The translations under genes and the position numbers were made by a program. Shown here in pieces: positions 48,033 to 58,239 of a DNA stretch of 64,000 bases; position 1 is the first letter of the stretch, and every line of letters begins with the position of its first letter. A model generated the notes under the pieces. That model was not told where the DNA came from. It made no database searches and saw only the letters and a list, made by a program, of their open reading frames with translations. This DNA is from Labyrinthula sp. Ha (taxonomy: Eukaryota > Sar > Bigyra > Labyrinthulida > Labyrinthulaceae): assembly GCA_015227615.1 (NCBI GenBank), contig JAALGZ010000007.1, positions 930,001 through 994,000 of the forward strand, given 5' to 3'.

Positions 48033-49546
48033 ATGTCTTTTGAAGAATCATTAAATCAAACAATAGAAATCGATTTGATACTTTCACCTGCAAGTTTAGA
48101 TTTACAGAACAAAGGAGATTTCTATGAGCAATATACTGTGAAGCAGAGTCTAGGAGAGGGAACTTTTGGTGAAGTAAGAGAAGCAGTTCAGATTTCTACT
48201 CAAGAGGAAAGAGCGTTTAAAATTATTAGAATTCCGTCTACTAACAGTAAATCTAAGAAAACTCGGAGAAAAGCAAAAAGAATGAGAAAGCTTGCACTTC
48301 AAGAAGCTGAGTTTCTTTCCTCTTTAGTACATCCTAACCTGCTTAGGCTTGTTGAATTTTTTGATTCAGGAGTTGGCTTGTTCATAATAACCGATATTTA
48401 TAAAGGAGGTGATTTATTTACTGAGTTTACTAAGCCAACAAGAACTAAAGGGTTTTCATTCATTGAAATAGAAGATGTCTTTAGGCAGATGCTCTCTTGC
48501 TTAGCGTACATCCATGAGAAAGGTGTTGTTCAGTATTTCTTTTGTTATTTATAATCCTTAGTCGTGATATTAAACCTGAAAATATTATGCTTGAACATGA
48601 AGGGGATCTATCAAATATTAAGTTGATTGACTTTGGATATGCTGTAAAGTATGATTACAAAGACCCAAGCAGTGGGTTGTTAAGAGAAAGAGCGGGTACT
48701 CCATATTATTGTTCTCCTGAAGTTCTAAAGCGTGCTTACAACCATACCTGTGATATATGGTCACTTGGGGTTATTGGATATATTTTAGTCAGTGGCAGAC
48801 CTCCTTTCTATGGAGAAACTACTGAAGATATATTTGAAAAGGTTCTTGAAGGGAAGCATAAACTTCATGACTACGTGCGTCGTGGATCCAAAATGGGAAA
48901 GTTAATTGGTCGAATGATGACTTATGATTATGCCACGAGGCCAGATGCAGAGTCTTTGCTACGGTGGTTGAGAAAGCACAAAGCACAGTATAGTCGTCAA
49001 CCAACTGTAGAAGAGATTGAGAACCAGCAGGAGGTTGTTCTTAGTTTGAGAAGATTTAATACGTCGTGTATATTGAAAAATTTGATTCATGCGTTTATGA
49101 TGAAGAAATTTTTAAATAAGGAAGAACTGCTAAAATTGGAAACTACCTTCAGAAGCTTTGACAAGAATGAAAATGGTACTCTCTCTTTGTCTGAATTAAA
49201 GGGTTTCTTGAAACAATATCTTGGTCCATTTTTCGATGGTAATGAGGCGGAAATTTTATTTAACCAACTTGATGCTGATGGTAGTGGGAATATTGATTTT
49301 GAAGAGTTTGTTGTGGGTGCAACTGGTGATCGTAACTTGATTAACACTGAAAGTATGGAGGTAGTTTTTGATTTCTTGGATACAGATAAATCGGGTGATA
49401 TAGACGCGGATGAGATCAAAGCTATGTTTAGAAATAGTGATGGGCTGCTTACACAGGATATTGAGGAGTTGTTAAAAGATGTCAGTGGAACTGGGGAGAA
49501 TAGAATATCTAAGACTGATTTCATAGGAATGTTTGATTTGAACTAG
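48033..49546 (+). CDS. Calcium-dependent protein kinase, copy A
   Basis: Exon 1 is 48033-48532 and exon 2 is 48562-49546, with a 29-nt intron (48533-48561, GTATTT...CCTTAG, phase 2) that splits the His codon of the HRD catalytic loop. The product is 494 residues. The kinase domain (about 34-310) has GEGTFGEV (41-48), Lys 63, HRDIKPEN from 167 and DFG at 190-192. A Lys/Arg-rich insert (about 72-87) lies between beta-3 and helix C. A junction helix (RRFNTSCILKNLIHAF) resembles the CDPK autoinhibitory segment. Three good EF-hand loops follow (DKNENGTLSLSE, DADGSGNIDFEE, DTDKSGDIDADE), and a fourth, VSGTGENRISKTDF, is degenerate. Such kinases turn calcium rises into Ser/Thr phosphorylation in plants and many protists. 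The N-terminus starts MS, so there is no myristoylation site. Confidence 0.95.
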
Positions 49547-49688
49547 AAGCGAGATTGGTTTCCTTTATGCAGATATTTCATAAAATGTTCTTGGTTCTTG
49601 TGCTTTGCTTCTATAACTTAAATTATATCGAATAACAATAATACTTAATAATAAGAAATTATCTTACCGATAGAGTTTAGCCGAACGC

Positions 49689-50019
49689 ATGAACTTTACC
49701 AACGCAGTTGAGTTGAGTTAAGTCAACAAGTTTTCGTTTTCTCTCTTTAGATCGTATCTTGTTTAACTTAGAATCTTGGAGCACTGAAACTAACAGAGAA
49801 CTTAAGAGAGAAAATAATATCCTCTTGTTCGTTATTAGTCTATTAAGAAAACTTCAGCATTCTTGTTTTTGGATGAGCCATAGGACTGTAAACATTAGGT
49901 CCGCGATTTGCCTTGGAGTGGACTTATATCAAGAAAATATACGACCTTATTTAGCTGTAAAAGAAGAAAATGAAGCAGTTGGAAGACATTCGCAGCCAAC
50001 ACGAAATGATCACTACTAA
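49689..50019 (+). CDS. Possible small spliced gene, 98 residues
   Basis: An 82-codon open stretch (from 49751) lacks an ATG at its start. An upstream ATG at 49689 joins it if a 34-nt GTTAAG...CTTTAG interval (49717-49750) is spliced out. The result is MNFTNAVEL|NRILFNLESW followed by a mainly helical, charged protein (ELKRENNILLFVISLLRKL). The donor is GTT rather than the GTA used elsewhere and the interval is a little long, so this is weakly supported. It lies 142 nt after CDPK copy A and is convergent with the Nudix gene. No family is recognised. Confidence 0.3.
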
Positions 50020-50163
50020 TTAGACAAAACTTTGAATCTTCTCTTTTTTGCATAATCTTTACCAAAAAGTAACTAACAAAACACAAATTTAACTAGCCTA
50101 CAATCAAAATAAATCACAAAACTCAACTTTAAAATATCGAGATAATTTTTATGTATTTACGCG

Positions 50164-51078
50164 TTAAGAAATGGTCTTGCTCACAAGTTTAATTGCTTTT
50201 TCAACCATATTCTTTTCATCTTGGAAGCTTAGCTTCTCAATTGCCTCCATATACGGTAACTCTACCGGTGAAAGATCCTCATTTTGCATCTGCGTGTTAC
50301 TCACATACTTTCCCGTAACTTTACTAATGTACCAAAATATCAACTTCATTCCTGACTTTATATTTGTCCTTGTACAAATACAAAAAGGTTCACTAATATT
50401 TTTTTTCTCCCTGACAAGATCTTCTAGATCAGTTGTTTCAGTAGCCCTAGTTTCCATCAGTAATGGAAATAGTTCACAAGGATATCCAGTTTCTTCAAAT
50501 GTTTCTCTAAGTGCAGCATCCTGAACATCCTCTCCAACATTCTTCCTTCCTTTTGGAAGTACAAACTCTACAGAGCCATCTTTCTTTCTATTTTCCACAA
50601 TAACAATTCGTTTTTGTGATAAATTAAATAAAACTGATCCACAGCTTGTTACAAACTCATTAGAAAAATAATTGTTCTTTACAAACAATTTCCTCAACCA
50701 AGGAACATTCGCCAACTCAGTGAGAATCTTTGTCTCGTCGTCTGTTGCTCTGATCTCAACAATGTGCGGGGAACCAGCATTTTCTGCATTGGGATCTGAG
50801 ACAAAAATAAAACGGCGCTTTGATTGATAGGATAAAAAATGCATGTGGTCCGTCGACAGGTTTTCGAGAAGAATTACTTTTATCCATGGTTGTTCCAAAG
50901 CAACACTAACCATGAAATCTGAAACTTCACGTTCAAAACCATCTAATTCACCATTGCTAGTTTCAAATCTTTTCCGAATACATGAAATTGATAGTTTTTT
51001 ATAAAGTAATACACCCAATCCTGTAATCACTTGAGTATCAACTCCTTTAGATAACCCTATCACAAAAGCTGTTTGCAT
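50164..51078 (-). CDS. Nudix hydrolase-domain protein
   Basis: The 304-residue protein has a canonical Nudix box in its C-terminal half: GRKNVGEDVQDAALRETFEE followed by TGYP, fitting G-x5-E-x7-R-E-x2-E-E-x-G with all metal-binding glutamates. The domain begins near CGSVLFNLSQKRIVIVENRK and is preceded by FVLPKG, as usual before the box. The N-terminal 130 residues (VIGLSKGVDTQVITGLGVLL and so on) are not recognised and may be a separate substrate or regulatory domain. Nudix enzymes cleave nucleoside diphosphates linked to another moiety; the eukaryotic DIPP/Aps1-like or fungal-type branch is plausible, but the substrate is open. The gene lies between the two CDPK paralogues on the opposite strand, its start 172 nt from that of copy B. 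Confidence 0.88.
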   Translation of the reverse strand: MQTAFVIGLSKGVDTQVITGLGVLLYKKLSISCIRKRFETSNGELDGFEREVSDFMVSVALEQPWIKVILLENLSTDHMHFLSYQSKRRFIFVSDPNAENAGSPHIVEIRATDDETKILTELANVPWLRKLFVKNNYFSNEFVTSCGSVLFNLSQKRIVIVENRKKDGSVEFVLPKGRKNVGEDVQDAALRETFEETGYPCELFPLLMETRATETTDLEDLVREKKNISEPFCICTRTNIKSGMKLIFWYISKVTGKYVSNTQMQNEDLSPVELPYMEAIEKLSFQDEKNMVEKAIKLVSKTIS

Positions 51079-51250
51079 CTTTCATTAACAAGTCTGTTTG
51101 ATTGGTTAAACTATCCAATTATATCCGTACCAGTTATATTGTTTTGACCGAAAACAACCAACGTGCTTTTATCGAATCTATACTGGGATTATTTCAAGCA
51201 GAAATTGTTTGTGAACATCGTAAATCTTACTGATATAAGAACTATAATCA

Positions 51251-52764
51251 ATGGGCGATTCTGAAGAGTTTGTGTTAGAAAGAGAAAATTATCTTTCACC
51301 AGGAAGTTTAAGCAAAGAAAACAGAGGTGATTTTTATGAAGAATACAACGTAAGTAAGAGTCTAGGGGAAGGTAGTTTTGGACAGGTGCATGAAGCTGTG
51401 CATAAGACCACTGGCGAAGAGAGAGCATTCAAGTTAATTCGATTTCCATCTTTGCAAACTCAGTCCGAAAATAAAAGACGAAGAGCTATTCGTCTTAAAG
51501 AGAAAGCTTTTGAAGAGGTGGAGTTTCTGTCTACCTTAGCCCATCCGAATCTGCTGAGGTTGGTTGAGTTCTTTGATACTGATGAAGGTTTATACATAGT
51601 GACAGATATTTACAAAGGAAAAGATTTATTCTATGAAGTTACAAGTCCGAAGCGAAAGGAAGGTTTTCAGCACGCAGAGGTTGAAGATGTATTGAGACAA
51701 TTACTTTCCTGTTTAGCCTACATCCACGACAGAGGAGTAGTTCAGTATATATTTTATAGTTTATTTAGTTTAGCCGCGATATAAAACCTGAAAATATTAT
51801 GCTGGAGAAGGAAGGAGACCTCACAAATGTCAAGTTGATTGATTTTGGTTATGCTGTTAAATATGACCATAAGGATGAGAATGCTGGTTTATTGGCTGAA
51901 ACAGCTGGAACACCTTATTATGTAAGTCCGGAAGTTTTGGAAGGAGCATATAATCATACTTGTGATATATGGTCTTTAGGAGTCATTGGATATATTCTAG
52001 TTACTGGTAGACCGCCTTTCAATGGTAATACGAATAACCAAATATTCGCTAACATTAAAGCTGGAGAACATAGATTGTATGATTACTTATCCCCAGAGTC
52101 CAAGCTCGGAAAGCTCATTGGAAAATTAATGACACATCACTATGAGGACAGAGAAAATGCTGAAATAGTCTTGGCTTGGCTGACTGAATCCGATGGGGAG
52201 TTTGTCAGACAGCCAACGGAGGAGGAGAGAAAAATGCAGCGAAGCGTTGTTGAAAATCTAAGAAGGTTTAGTACTGCCTGTAGATTAAAAAATTTAATTC
52301 ATGCATATATGCTAAAGAAATATTTAAGTAAGGACGAGTTACTTAAACTAGAGAGAACCTTTAGAAGCTTTGATACGAACCAAAATGGAACACTCTCACT
52401 TTCTGAACTAGAAAGCTTTTTACAAAGTTACCTGGATACGGTATATGACCAAGCACAAGCGGTTGCTCTTTTTAACGAGCTTGATACTGACAATAGTGGA
52501 AGCATTGATTTTGAGGAGTTTGTTATTGGTGCGACTGGGTCAAGGAACCTGATGAACATCGAGAGCATGGGGGCAGTTTTTGATTTGTTGGATGCTGACA
52601 AATCTGGGGATATTAATGCTGATGAGCTTAGAGCTATATTTAGAGACGGCGAGGAGATAGACGCAGAGCATATAGAAGAACTTTTGCGTGAGGTCAGTCC
52701 ATCCGGTGCAAGTAGTATCTCAAGAGCAGAATTTCTTAAAATGTTCGACTTTGAAGATGAGTAA
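51251..52764 (+). CDS. Calcium-dependent protein kinase, copy B
   Basis: Exon 1 is 51251-51744 and exon 2 is 51774-52764, with a 29-nt intron (51745-51773, GTATAT...GTTTAG, phase 2) at the same His codon of HRD as in copy A. The product is again 494 residues. Kinase landmarks are GEGSFGQV, the ERAFKLI lysine, HRDIKPEN, DFGYAV and GTPYYVSPEV. A basic insert (ENKRRRAIRLKEK) sits before helix C. EF-hand loops are DTNQNGTLSLSE, DTDNSGSIDFEE and DADKSGDINADE, with a degenerate fourth (VSPSGASSISRAEF). Unlike copy A it starts MGDSEE. The Gly 2 allows N-myristoylation in principle, but the context is not a strong site. Copies A and B are clear tandem paralogues flanking a Nudix gene, diverged in the N-terminus and linkers. 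Confidence 0.95.
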
Positions 52765-53045
52765 CGAAGTCTTAGATTTATGCTTCTCATTGCTGGGTGC
52801 AGCTGGGAAGTGGCCTTATTTATTGAGGAAGTTTAGTCCCTGTGTTGATTTTAAACTATGAGACTTAACTATTGCTATGAACGTGAAAACTTTTTCACCA
52901 AGTTTCTTCATTTCTAGAATCATAATTACATCAAGATCTTCTATGTGGAGTGCGCACTTCCTTCTCGTGGTTTGGGGTCAGCTATGAAAAAAAAGATTAG
53001 CTAATCAATTTATACTTAGGTGCTTCTGATTGGGAGTAAGAAATG

Positions 53046-53474
53046 TTAAATCTTGGTTTTTATCATATCATTCTGAGCATATTCAACAGGTAATCGACTA
53101 GTATTAATAAAATAGTCTACACGCCCATAAGCAGAATTTTCCATGGTTTTCCTTTTTCTAGTCATATGAAAACCTCGATGAGTGTTTCTTGGTGATCTCG
53201 TAGTATTCCTATAGTACACTGAACATGGGTCAGTGGCCCTCTGTCTAAAGGTCCTGATAGAAATCAAACTAAAGTGATGAATTTTGCCTACTCGGCGGAA
53301 GAATAAATAATCAGTTTCAATAAAGGTACTCAAAGCACATGAAGAGTTAACCAAGCCAGATAGAGAGTCATGTGATTTAAACAAAAGAAAAACTATTGTA
53401 CAATAGATTAAATATTGCATTAGCACCAATTCATGGCAGACCCTTCTTTTGACCAAGATTTCGTAAAATAACAA
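53046..53474 (-). mobile_element. Copia-type LTR retrotransposon fossil (RNase H end of pol)
   Basis: The minus-strand translation resembles the end of Copia pol: a CALSTFIETDYLFF run matches the ALST-E-EY motif of Copia RNase H. The later GRVDYFINTSRLPVEYAQND then KTK matches the conserved C-terminal end (Y-I-x-T...D...TK). It is a fragment only, with no terminal repeats or other pol domains seen, and is evidently old and broken. The assignment rests on weak motif similarity. Confidence 0.4.
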
Positions 53475-55059
53475 TACACATTGTCAGTTTACAATTCTAT
53501 TTGCAGAGAGAAGTATGACAAGACCAAATATAATGACATTTATGCGCAAGTTACATGTATGTGTGCAAACACCTGTGTTCGTAATTCCTCATTGATAAGG
53601 TAATTGAAACTATGATTTTTTAGAGTCTGTTTCTATTCTGTGGGAATCCAACTAGTAGTTACATGTTTAGGATTAGTCTATTGTTCATCTCTTGGAAATA
53701 ATGGACAACATGTTTTCCGGTTGCTTAGTTTTCGATTAGCTCAGCCTAACCACAGAATTATATCAATATGACATTTTGTTTGGCAGCTTTGGTTCGATTT
53801 ATGAATTGCCATCTTAATGAGTATTTTATAGCAAAACAATTTATATTACTTTCACTTAATCAACGTTAATGTATCAGGACGTTGTTCCGTCAAATGCTCG
53901 ATGCGTCGCGTACTGTAGATCTCACGTAATTATCGCTGACAAAACTTGATTTTTCATCTAGCCTATTATCATGGATGTGGGCCCTTGTTAAGACTAGTAC
54001 TTCTTCTGCATTGATTAAGACTAAACCAGCTGTTTCGATGTCTGAATATTTCAAATTGAAATGATTAGAAGGCCGCATGTGTTTTCAGGTGAGTGTCAGT
54101 GCCTTATGGCTAAATCTTTAGGAAAGTGGAGACAAGTGCTAATAATCTTAGCATCACTACTGACCCAGTGTTTAATGTCATATGTTCTCGAGGAGGAACA
54201 AACAGTAGTAACCCCAAAATTCTGACAACAGCTATTGCCCGCGATGTAATTCAGGGGTGCTTAGATTTCAAACCTGATTGTACCAGCTAATTCATCGGTG
54301 AATCCTTAGGCTTCAATAAATGTAGTTTTTTTCTTAGAATTGTCATTAGAGCTCAGTTTAAACAAGAAACATCGATAACGAAATGACCCTATCTTTGTTA
54401 TGGTTATCAATTGCATATGAAGAACAAATGACAATAGTATTAAAATTACTTAATATCATCAATAAGAATAATTTGGAAATAATGCTTCCCCATATATTAT
54501 CAATAAACCAAAGCCGACTACTAATTCTCATTTAGCTCTAGTAATTGAGCTTAGAATGAGAGCCCCGTACACATGCTCCTCTAAAAGGGTTTGTTTCTTA
54601 AGCAAGCTACGGGAATCTTTGCTGAATGTGCGGTTTAAACGATTTGTACTAATGATGCCCTTCTTAATGTAACATCATCTTATGGGCCCACAACTCAATC
54701 TGATACTGTTCCTCATGCCATGAGTTAAATTTGATTTACCGCTCGATCTTCCATAACTCAGTAATATTTCTATTGTAAGTTTAGAAAGTTGGTCAAAATT
54801 TCTTGTAAATAATTTCAATGTACACAACTAACTAAGCCGTGCCTCTCATGGAAATGGTCACATGTTAGAATGGGAGCGAGATGACTAGAAATATGCATTT
54901 TAATAAATTGATAATTTTTTCATTATTATTCAGCTATATTTTCATATTATATGATTCTGCTGGCTCCACAGATACTTTGGTTTGTTGTCGATAACCATTA
55001 ATTATCAAGAATAGACGGGCCACGGGACCAGACACAGCCTATTCCTAGAATATACTCAA

Positions 55060-55150
55060 TCATATGGTCCATTTTATCAAAGCTCCATATGGTGCAATCT
55101 TTAAACATTTTTTTGGTTACTGCGCCTAGGACCATATGGTCCAATTTTTT
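55060..55150. repeat. Three CATATGGT motifs including a 14-bp palindrome
   Basis: The core CATATGGT occurs three times within 80 nt, two of them as CATATGGTCCA. The third sits in the perfect palindrome GGACCATATGGTCC (55129-55142). It lies about 670 nt upstream of the tricarboxylate carrier gene. It might be a protein-binding site cluster or a relic of a repeat; no function is implied. Confidence 0.4.
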
Positions 55151-55810
55151 ATTGAGGATCAGTTGATCATAAAAATTAAGTAAAAGTCATTTGATACGAG
55201 TTAAAATGTACAATTTGTAATTTGTAAACTACATAAAACAGACTTACGTAACTATTTAAAGTTCTTCTAAGATTGCATGCCTAGGTATGCGCACTAGCGA
55301 GAGAAGCTGGGGATGAGCACTTGGAATCTAGAGGCCGAACACCGAACTTATGTGTGTGTGGATGTGCTCATTAAAAACCGAGCACAGGGCTTAATGACTA
55401 TTCGAAACAAGTAAGCTATTTGTGAGAAAAATTAATCTAAAAGTTCTCACGCGATGACACAAAGTTCTCTAGTTTTGTGTCCAGATGGGCGTCCTAGCAG
55501 AAGCACCCGGTTTGATTTACCTTCTATGACCATTTCCTGTAGAAAAGAATACATGGTGCCGAATTTGTGCAACAAAACTGAGTTTAGATAGAGCCATGGC
55601 TATACCAAAATAAAAGAGAAATGTACCAAGAGTCCTCAAGTTTGATTTTTGAAATGTATTGCGTCTTAGTCTTAGCGTTTTCGTTTTTCCTTTTGCCTTC
55701 GCGAAAGTTATATTGCCACGTCATCACCTGCTAAACATCTATATTACCGAAGTGGGAGAAATCGCGAAAGTTTCCAAACCTGCAATTATAAACCGCTCCA
55801 CTTATTCAAG

Positions 55811-56689
55811 ATGTCAAAGAAAAAAAGATCTCCCTTAGTTGCATCTCTTAGTGGTGCCTTTGCAGGTATGGTAGAGACTACAGCTATTTGGCCGATGGAA
55901 AACCTAAAGACTCAAATTCAACTTTCTAGAAGCCTTCAAAACCAAGGAGGAAGTCTGGTCGCTCAGCATACAATGAGCAGTCTTGCACAAGAAACTTTTA
56001 AAAGAAGTGGTGTAACTGGATTTTATAGAGGTCTTCTTCCCGTACTATTAGGATCTTTTCCAAAGGCTGGTGTTCGTTTCGGAGGATTTAACATCATCTC
56101 TTCCAAGCTGCGGAAAGAAGATGGGACAATCACACCTTTAAGATCTCTTTTTTCAGGCATGTGCGCTGGAGCTGTGGAAAGCACAGTTGCTGTAACTCCT
56201 ATAGAAACTATAAAAACGAAGCTTATTGATGGAAATTCGGGGTTTGTTGCAGGTGCTAGGCGAATCATTGCCAAGGAAGGGATTAAAGGAGTTTATCAAG
56301 GATGGGCGGCGACTACCCTGAAACAAAGTAGTAACCAGGGATTAAGGTTCATGGCTTTTGGATTATACAAGGAAATGCTGATGAAAAATTTTGGAGTAAC
56401 AAATTTATCGCCGTTGCAAAGCTTACTAGGTGGAATGTGCAGCGGTTGCTTTTCTACAATTTGTAACAATCCTTTTGATATGATCAAAACCAGAATGCAG
56501 GGTCTAGAAGCTTCAAAGTATCGAAATTTTGGTGACTGTTTTGTTCAAGTGTTAAAAGAGGAAGGTGTGTTTGCTTTTTGGAAAGGTACAGGGGCAAGAT
56601 TGATGCGTGTTGTACCAGGTCAAGGAATTATTTTTATGAGTTTTGAAACTATAGCTCAGAATGTCGAAAAGTTGGTTGAAAACAAGTAG
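55811..56689 (+). CDS. Mitochondrial tricarboxylate (citrate) carrier, SLC25 family
   Basis: The 292-residue protein shows the three tandem mitochondrial-carrier repeats, each with a P-x-[DE]-x-x-[KR]-x-[KR]-like motif after its first helix: PMENLKTQIQ, PIETIKTKLI and PFDMIKTRMQ. The matching glycine helices are SGAFAGMVETTAIWP, SGMCAGAVESTVAVTP and GGMCSGCFSTICNNP. The exact text of the motifs, with FYRGLLPVLLGSFPKAGVRF and VVPGQGIIFMSFE, fits the citrate/malate exchanger CTP (SLC25A1) branch of the inner mitochondrial membrane. It is a single exon of usual length with an ATG right after a short leader. Convergent with PWP1, 47 nt between stops. Confidence 0.93.
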   Translation: MSKKKRSPLVASLSGAFAGMVETTAIWPMENLKTQIQLSRSLQNQGGSLVAQHTMSSLAQETFKRSGVTGFYRGLLPVLLGSFPKAGVRFGGFNIISSKLRKEDGTITPLRSLFSGMCAGAVESTVAVTPIETIKTKLIDGNSGFVAGARRIIAKEGIKGVYQGWAATTLKQSSNQGLRFMAFGLYKEMLMKNFGVTNLSPLQSLLGGMCSGCFSTICNNPFDMIKTRMQGLEASKYRNFGDCFVQVLKEEGVFAFWKGTGARLMRVVPGQGIIFMSFETIAQNVEKLVENK

Positions 56690-56736
56690 GTCTTAGTTTT
56701 TTTAAGGGTAAGAGGTTAGGTAGTAAAAGGTTTAGA

Positions 56737-58068
56737 TCACGTAAAGACTTCTTTTATTCCATTTTCTTCTGATAAGTTCCAAAGAGCAATTTCACCTTTC
56801 TCTCCTGCTGTAGCAAGTAACAGATCATTCTCCAAGCAAAAGTCTACTGTGAAAAGCTCTCCAACTTTCATTTCTTTGTCTAAAATTAACTTGGCTTCAT
56901 TTTCCTTCATGTTCCATATTTTTACTGTCTCATCCCTTGAACAAGTAGCAAGTAGCCCTCTATTATTAAGTGCAAGATCTCCTACACCGTGTTCTTGATC
57001 GTGTGCAACAAAGCTTAATAAAGTCTGACCAGGTTTTCGAAGGTCAAAGAGAAACACCTTACCATCTTCAGACGCAGAAACAACCTGAAACGGATCGTGC
57101 TTTGCCCATTCCGCACCCTCACAATCAGCAGATAACTTATATTTCGTACTACTTTTCCTATTGTCTCGCGCATCAAAAACTTGAATAGTTCTATCAAAAG
57201 ATCCACTAAGTAAAATATTTGCTTCTCTAGGACTAAAACGAATAGATTGAACTTTATCTTTGTGATGAGTGAAACTTCTCAATATAGAGTTTTGCTTTAA
57301 ATCCCACAAATGTATCATATTTTCAGAATCACCAGTGGCAAGATGCTCATCTCCCGAAAGAGAGGTATAGTCCATTGACATTACAGCAAGCTCTTCTTCT
57401 GGACCCTTTGCTGGAACACTCAAAGCTGCTACTGGTTCCATTACATTAATGACATCTAGATCCCAGATTTCAACAATAGGCGAAAAAGAACCAATGGCAA
57501 CGTAATTTCCATTCACTGTTTTTCCAGTGGGCGCAATATTACTCAAACACAAAGGAAAAGTGGGAACAGTTATTTCATGATGTACAAAAAAGTTTCCTTC
57601 AGTTTCATCGTATACTTGAACTTCTATTGAGGAGTACTCATCCTCTGAGTTGGCAACTAAAAAAACTCTATCATTGGGTTTAAGTCGAAAATCATCATAG
57701 TCCTCCTCCTCTATTTCTATTCCATCTTGTGTAGTTCTAAGTTTCTTCTCCTTTTCTTTTGTTTCTAAGGAAAGATTTTGTTTAAACGCCTTTGTCAGCA
57801 GGCTTTCACTTGATAAAATATTATCAGTTGCATTCTCCTGATCATAGCCTTCCATAATATCCAAAGGAAGTCCATCCGCATCAACTTCTTTAGTAGTTGT
57901 TTCTTCTAGGTCACTGTCCACTTCCTCATTGCTCTCTTCCATTTCCTTGTCCACAGGTTCATCCTTTTCACCATCAACCTGAAGCTTAGCTTCTTCACCT
58001 TCCTTTTCAAACATTATTGGAGAGCTTTGAAATGCTTTCCTTGGAACCCACTTTATTGACGAAATCAT
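56737..58068 (-). CDS. PWP1: Periodic tryptophan protein 1 (PWP1), WD40 ribosome-biogenesis factor
   Basis: The 443-residue protein starts MISSIKWVPR, as PWP1 homologues do (MI-x(2)-x-x-WVPRG/K), which fixes the start at the ATG 58066-58068 rather than at an upstream in-frame TTG. An acidic linker (about 25-110) carries DGIEIEEEDYDDFRLKPNDR. A C-terminal propeller follows with WD repeats ending VEIWDLD, IHLWDLK, IQVFDAR, VFLFDLRKPG, VKIWNMK and IALWNL. PWP1 acts in rRNA transcription and 60S/40S biogenesis in the nucleolus. No intron is seen. It is divergent from the carotenoid-oxygenase-like gene with a 171-nt interval. Confidence 0.95.
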   Translation of the reverse strand: MISSIKWVPRKAFQSSPIMFEKEGEEAKLQVDGEKDEPVDKEMEESNEEVDSDLEETTTKEVDADGLPLDIMEGYDQENATDNILSSESLLTKAFKQNLSLETKEKEKKLRTTQDGIEIEEEDYDDFRLKPNDRVFLVANSEDEYSSIEVQVYDETEGNFFVHHEITVPTFPLCLSNIAPTGKTVNGNYVAIGSFSPIVEIWDLDVINVMEPVAALSVPAKGPEEELAVMSMDYTSLSGDEHLATGDSENMIHLWDLKQNSILRSFTHHKDKVQSIRFSPREANILLSGSFDRTIQVFDARDNRKSSTKYKLSADCEGAEWAKHDPFQVVSASEDGKVFLFDLRKPGQTLLSFVAHDQEHGVGDLALNNRGLLATCSRDETVKIWNMKENEAKLILDKEMKVGELFTVDFCLENDLLLATAGEKGEIALWNLSEENGIKEVFT

Positions 58069-58239
58069 GTTCAACCACTTATTGAAGGATTCCAAAGAAC
58101 TATGGCTTCTGTCTTTTATATTCTCCAAAACTAGACGAAATCACAGTGTTGTATTACTGTATTTGTAAATGGGTTTTCTCTTAGCTTTAGTACGTTTAAA
58201 TATCTTGCTTAGATAAGTTTATGAAATAGAAAGAAAAAA

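Larger units (their letters stand above)
52765..55810. other. 3-kb gene-poor interval
   Basis: It contains a Copia fossil fragment and a small palindromic repeat cluster, listed separately. Nothing else could be supported. Confidence 0.45.

Noticed and set aside
53890-54078. 62-codon minus-strand frame
   Set aside because: No recognisable motif, no supporting splice context and no ORF-length significance in DNA of this composition.
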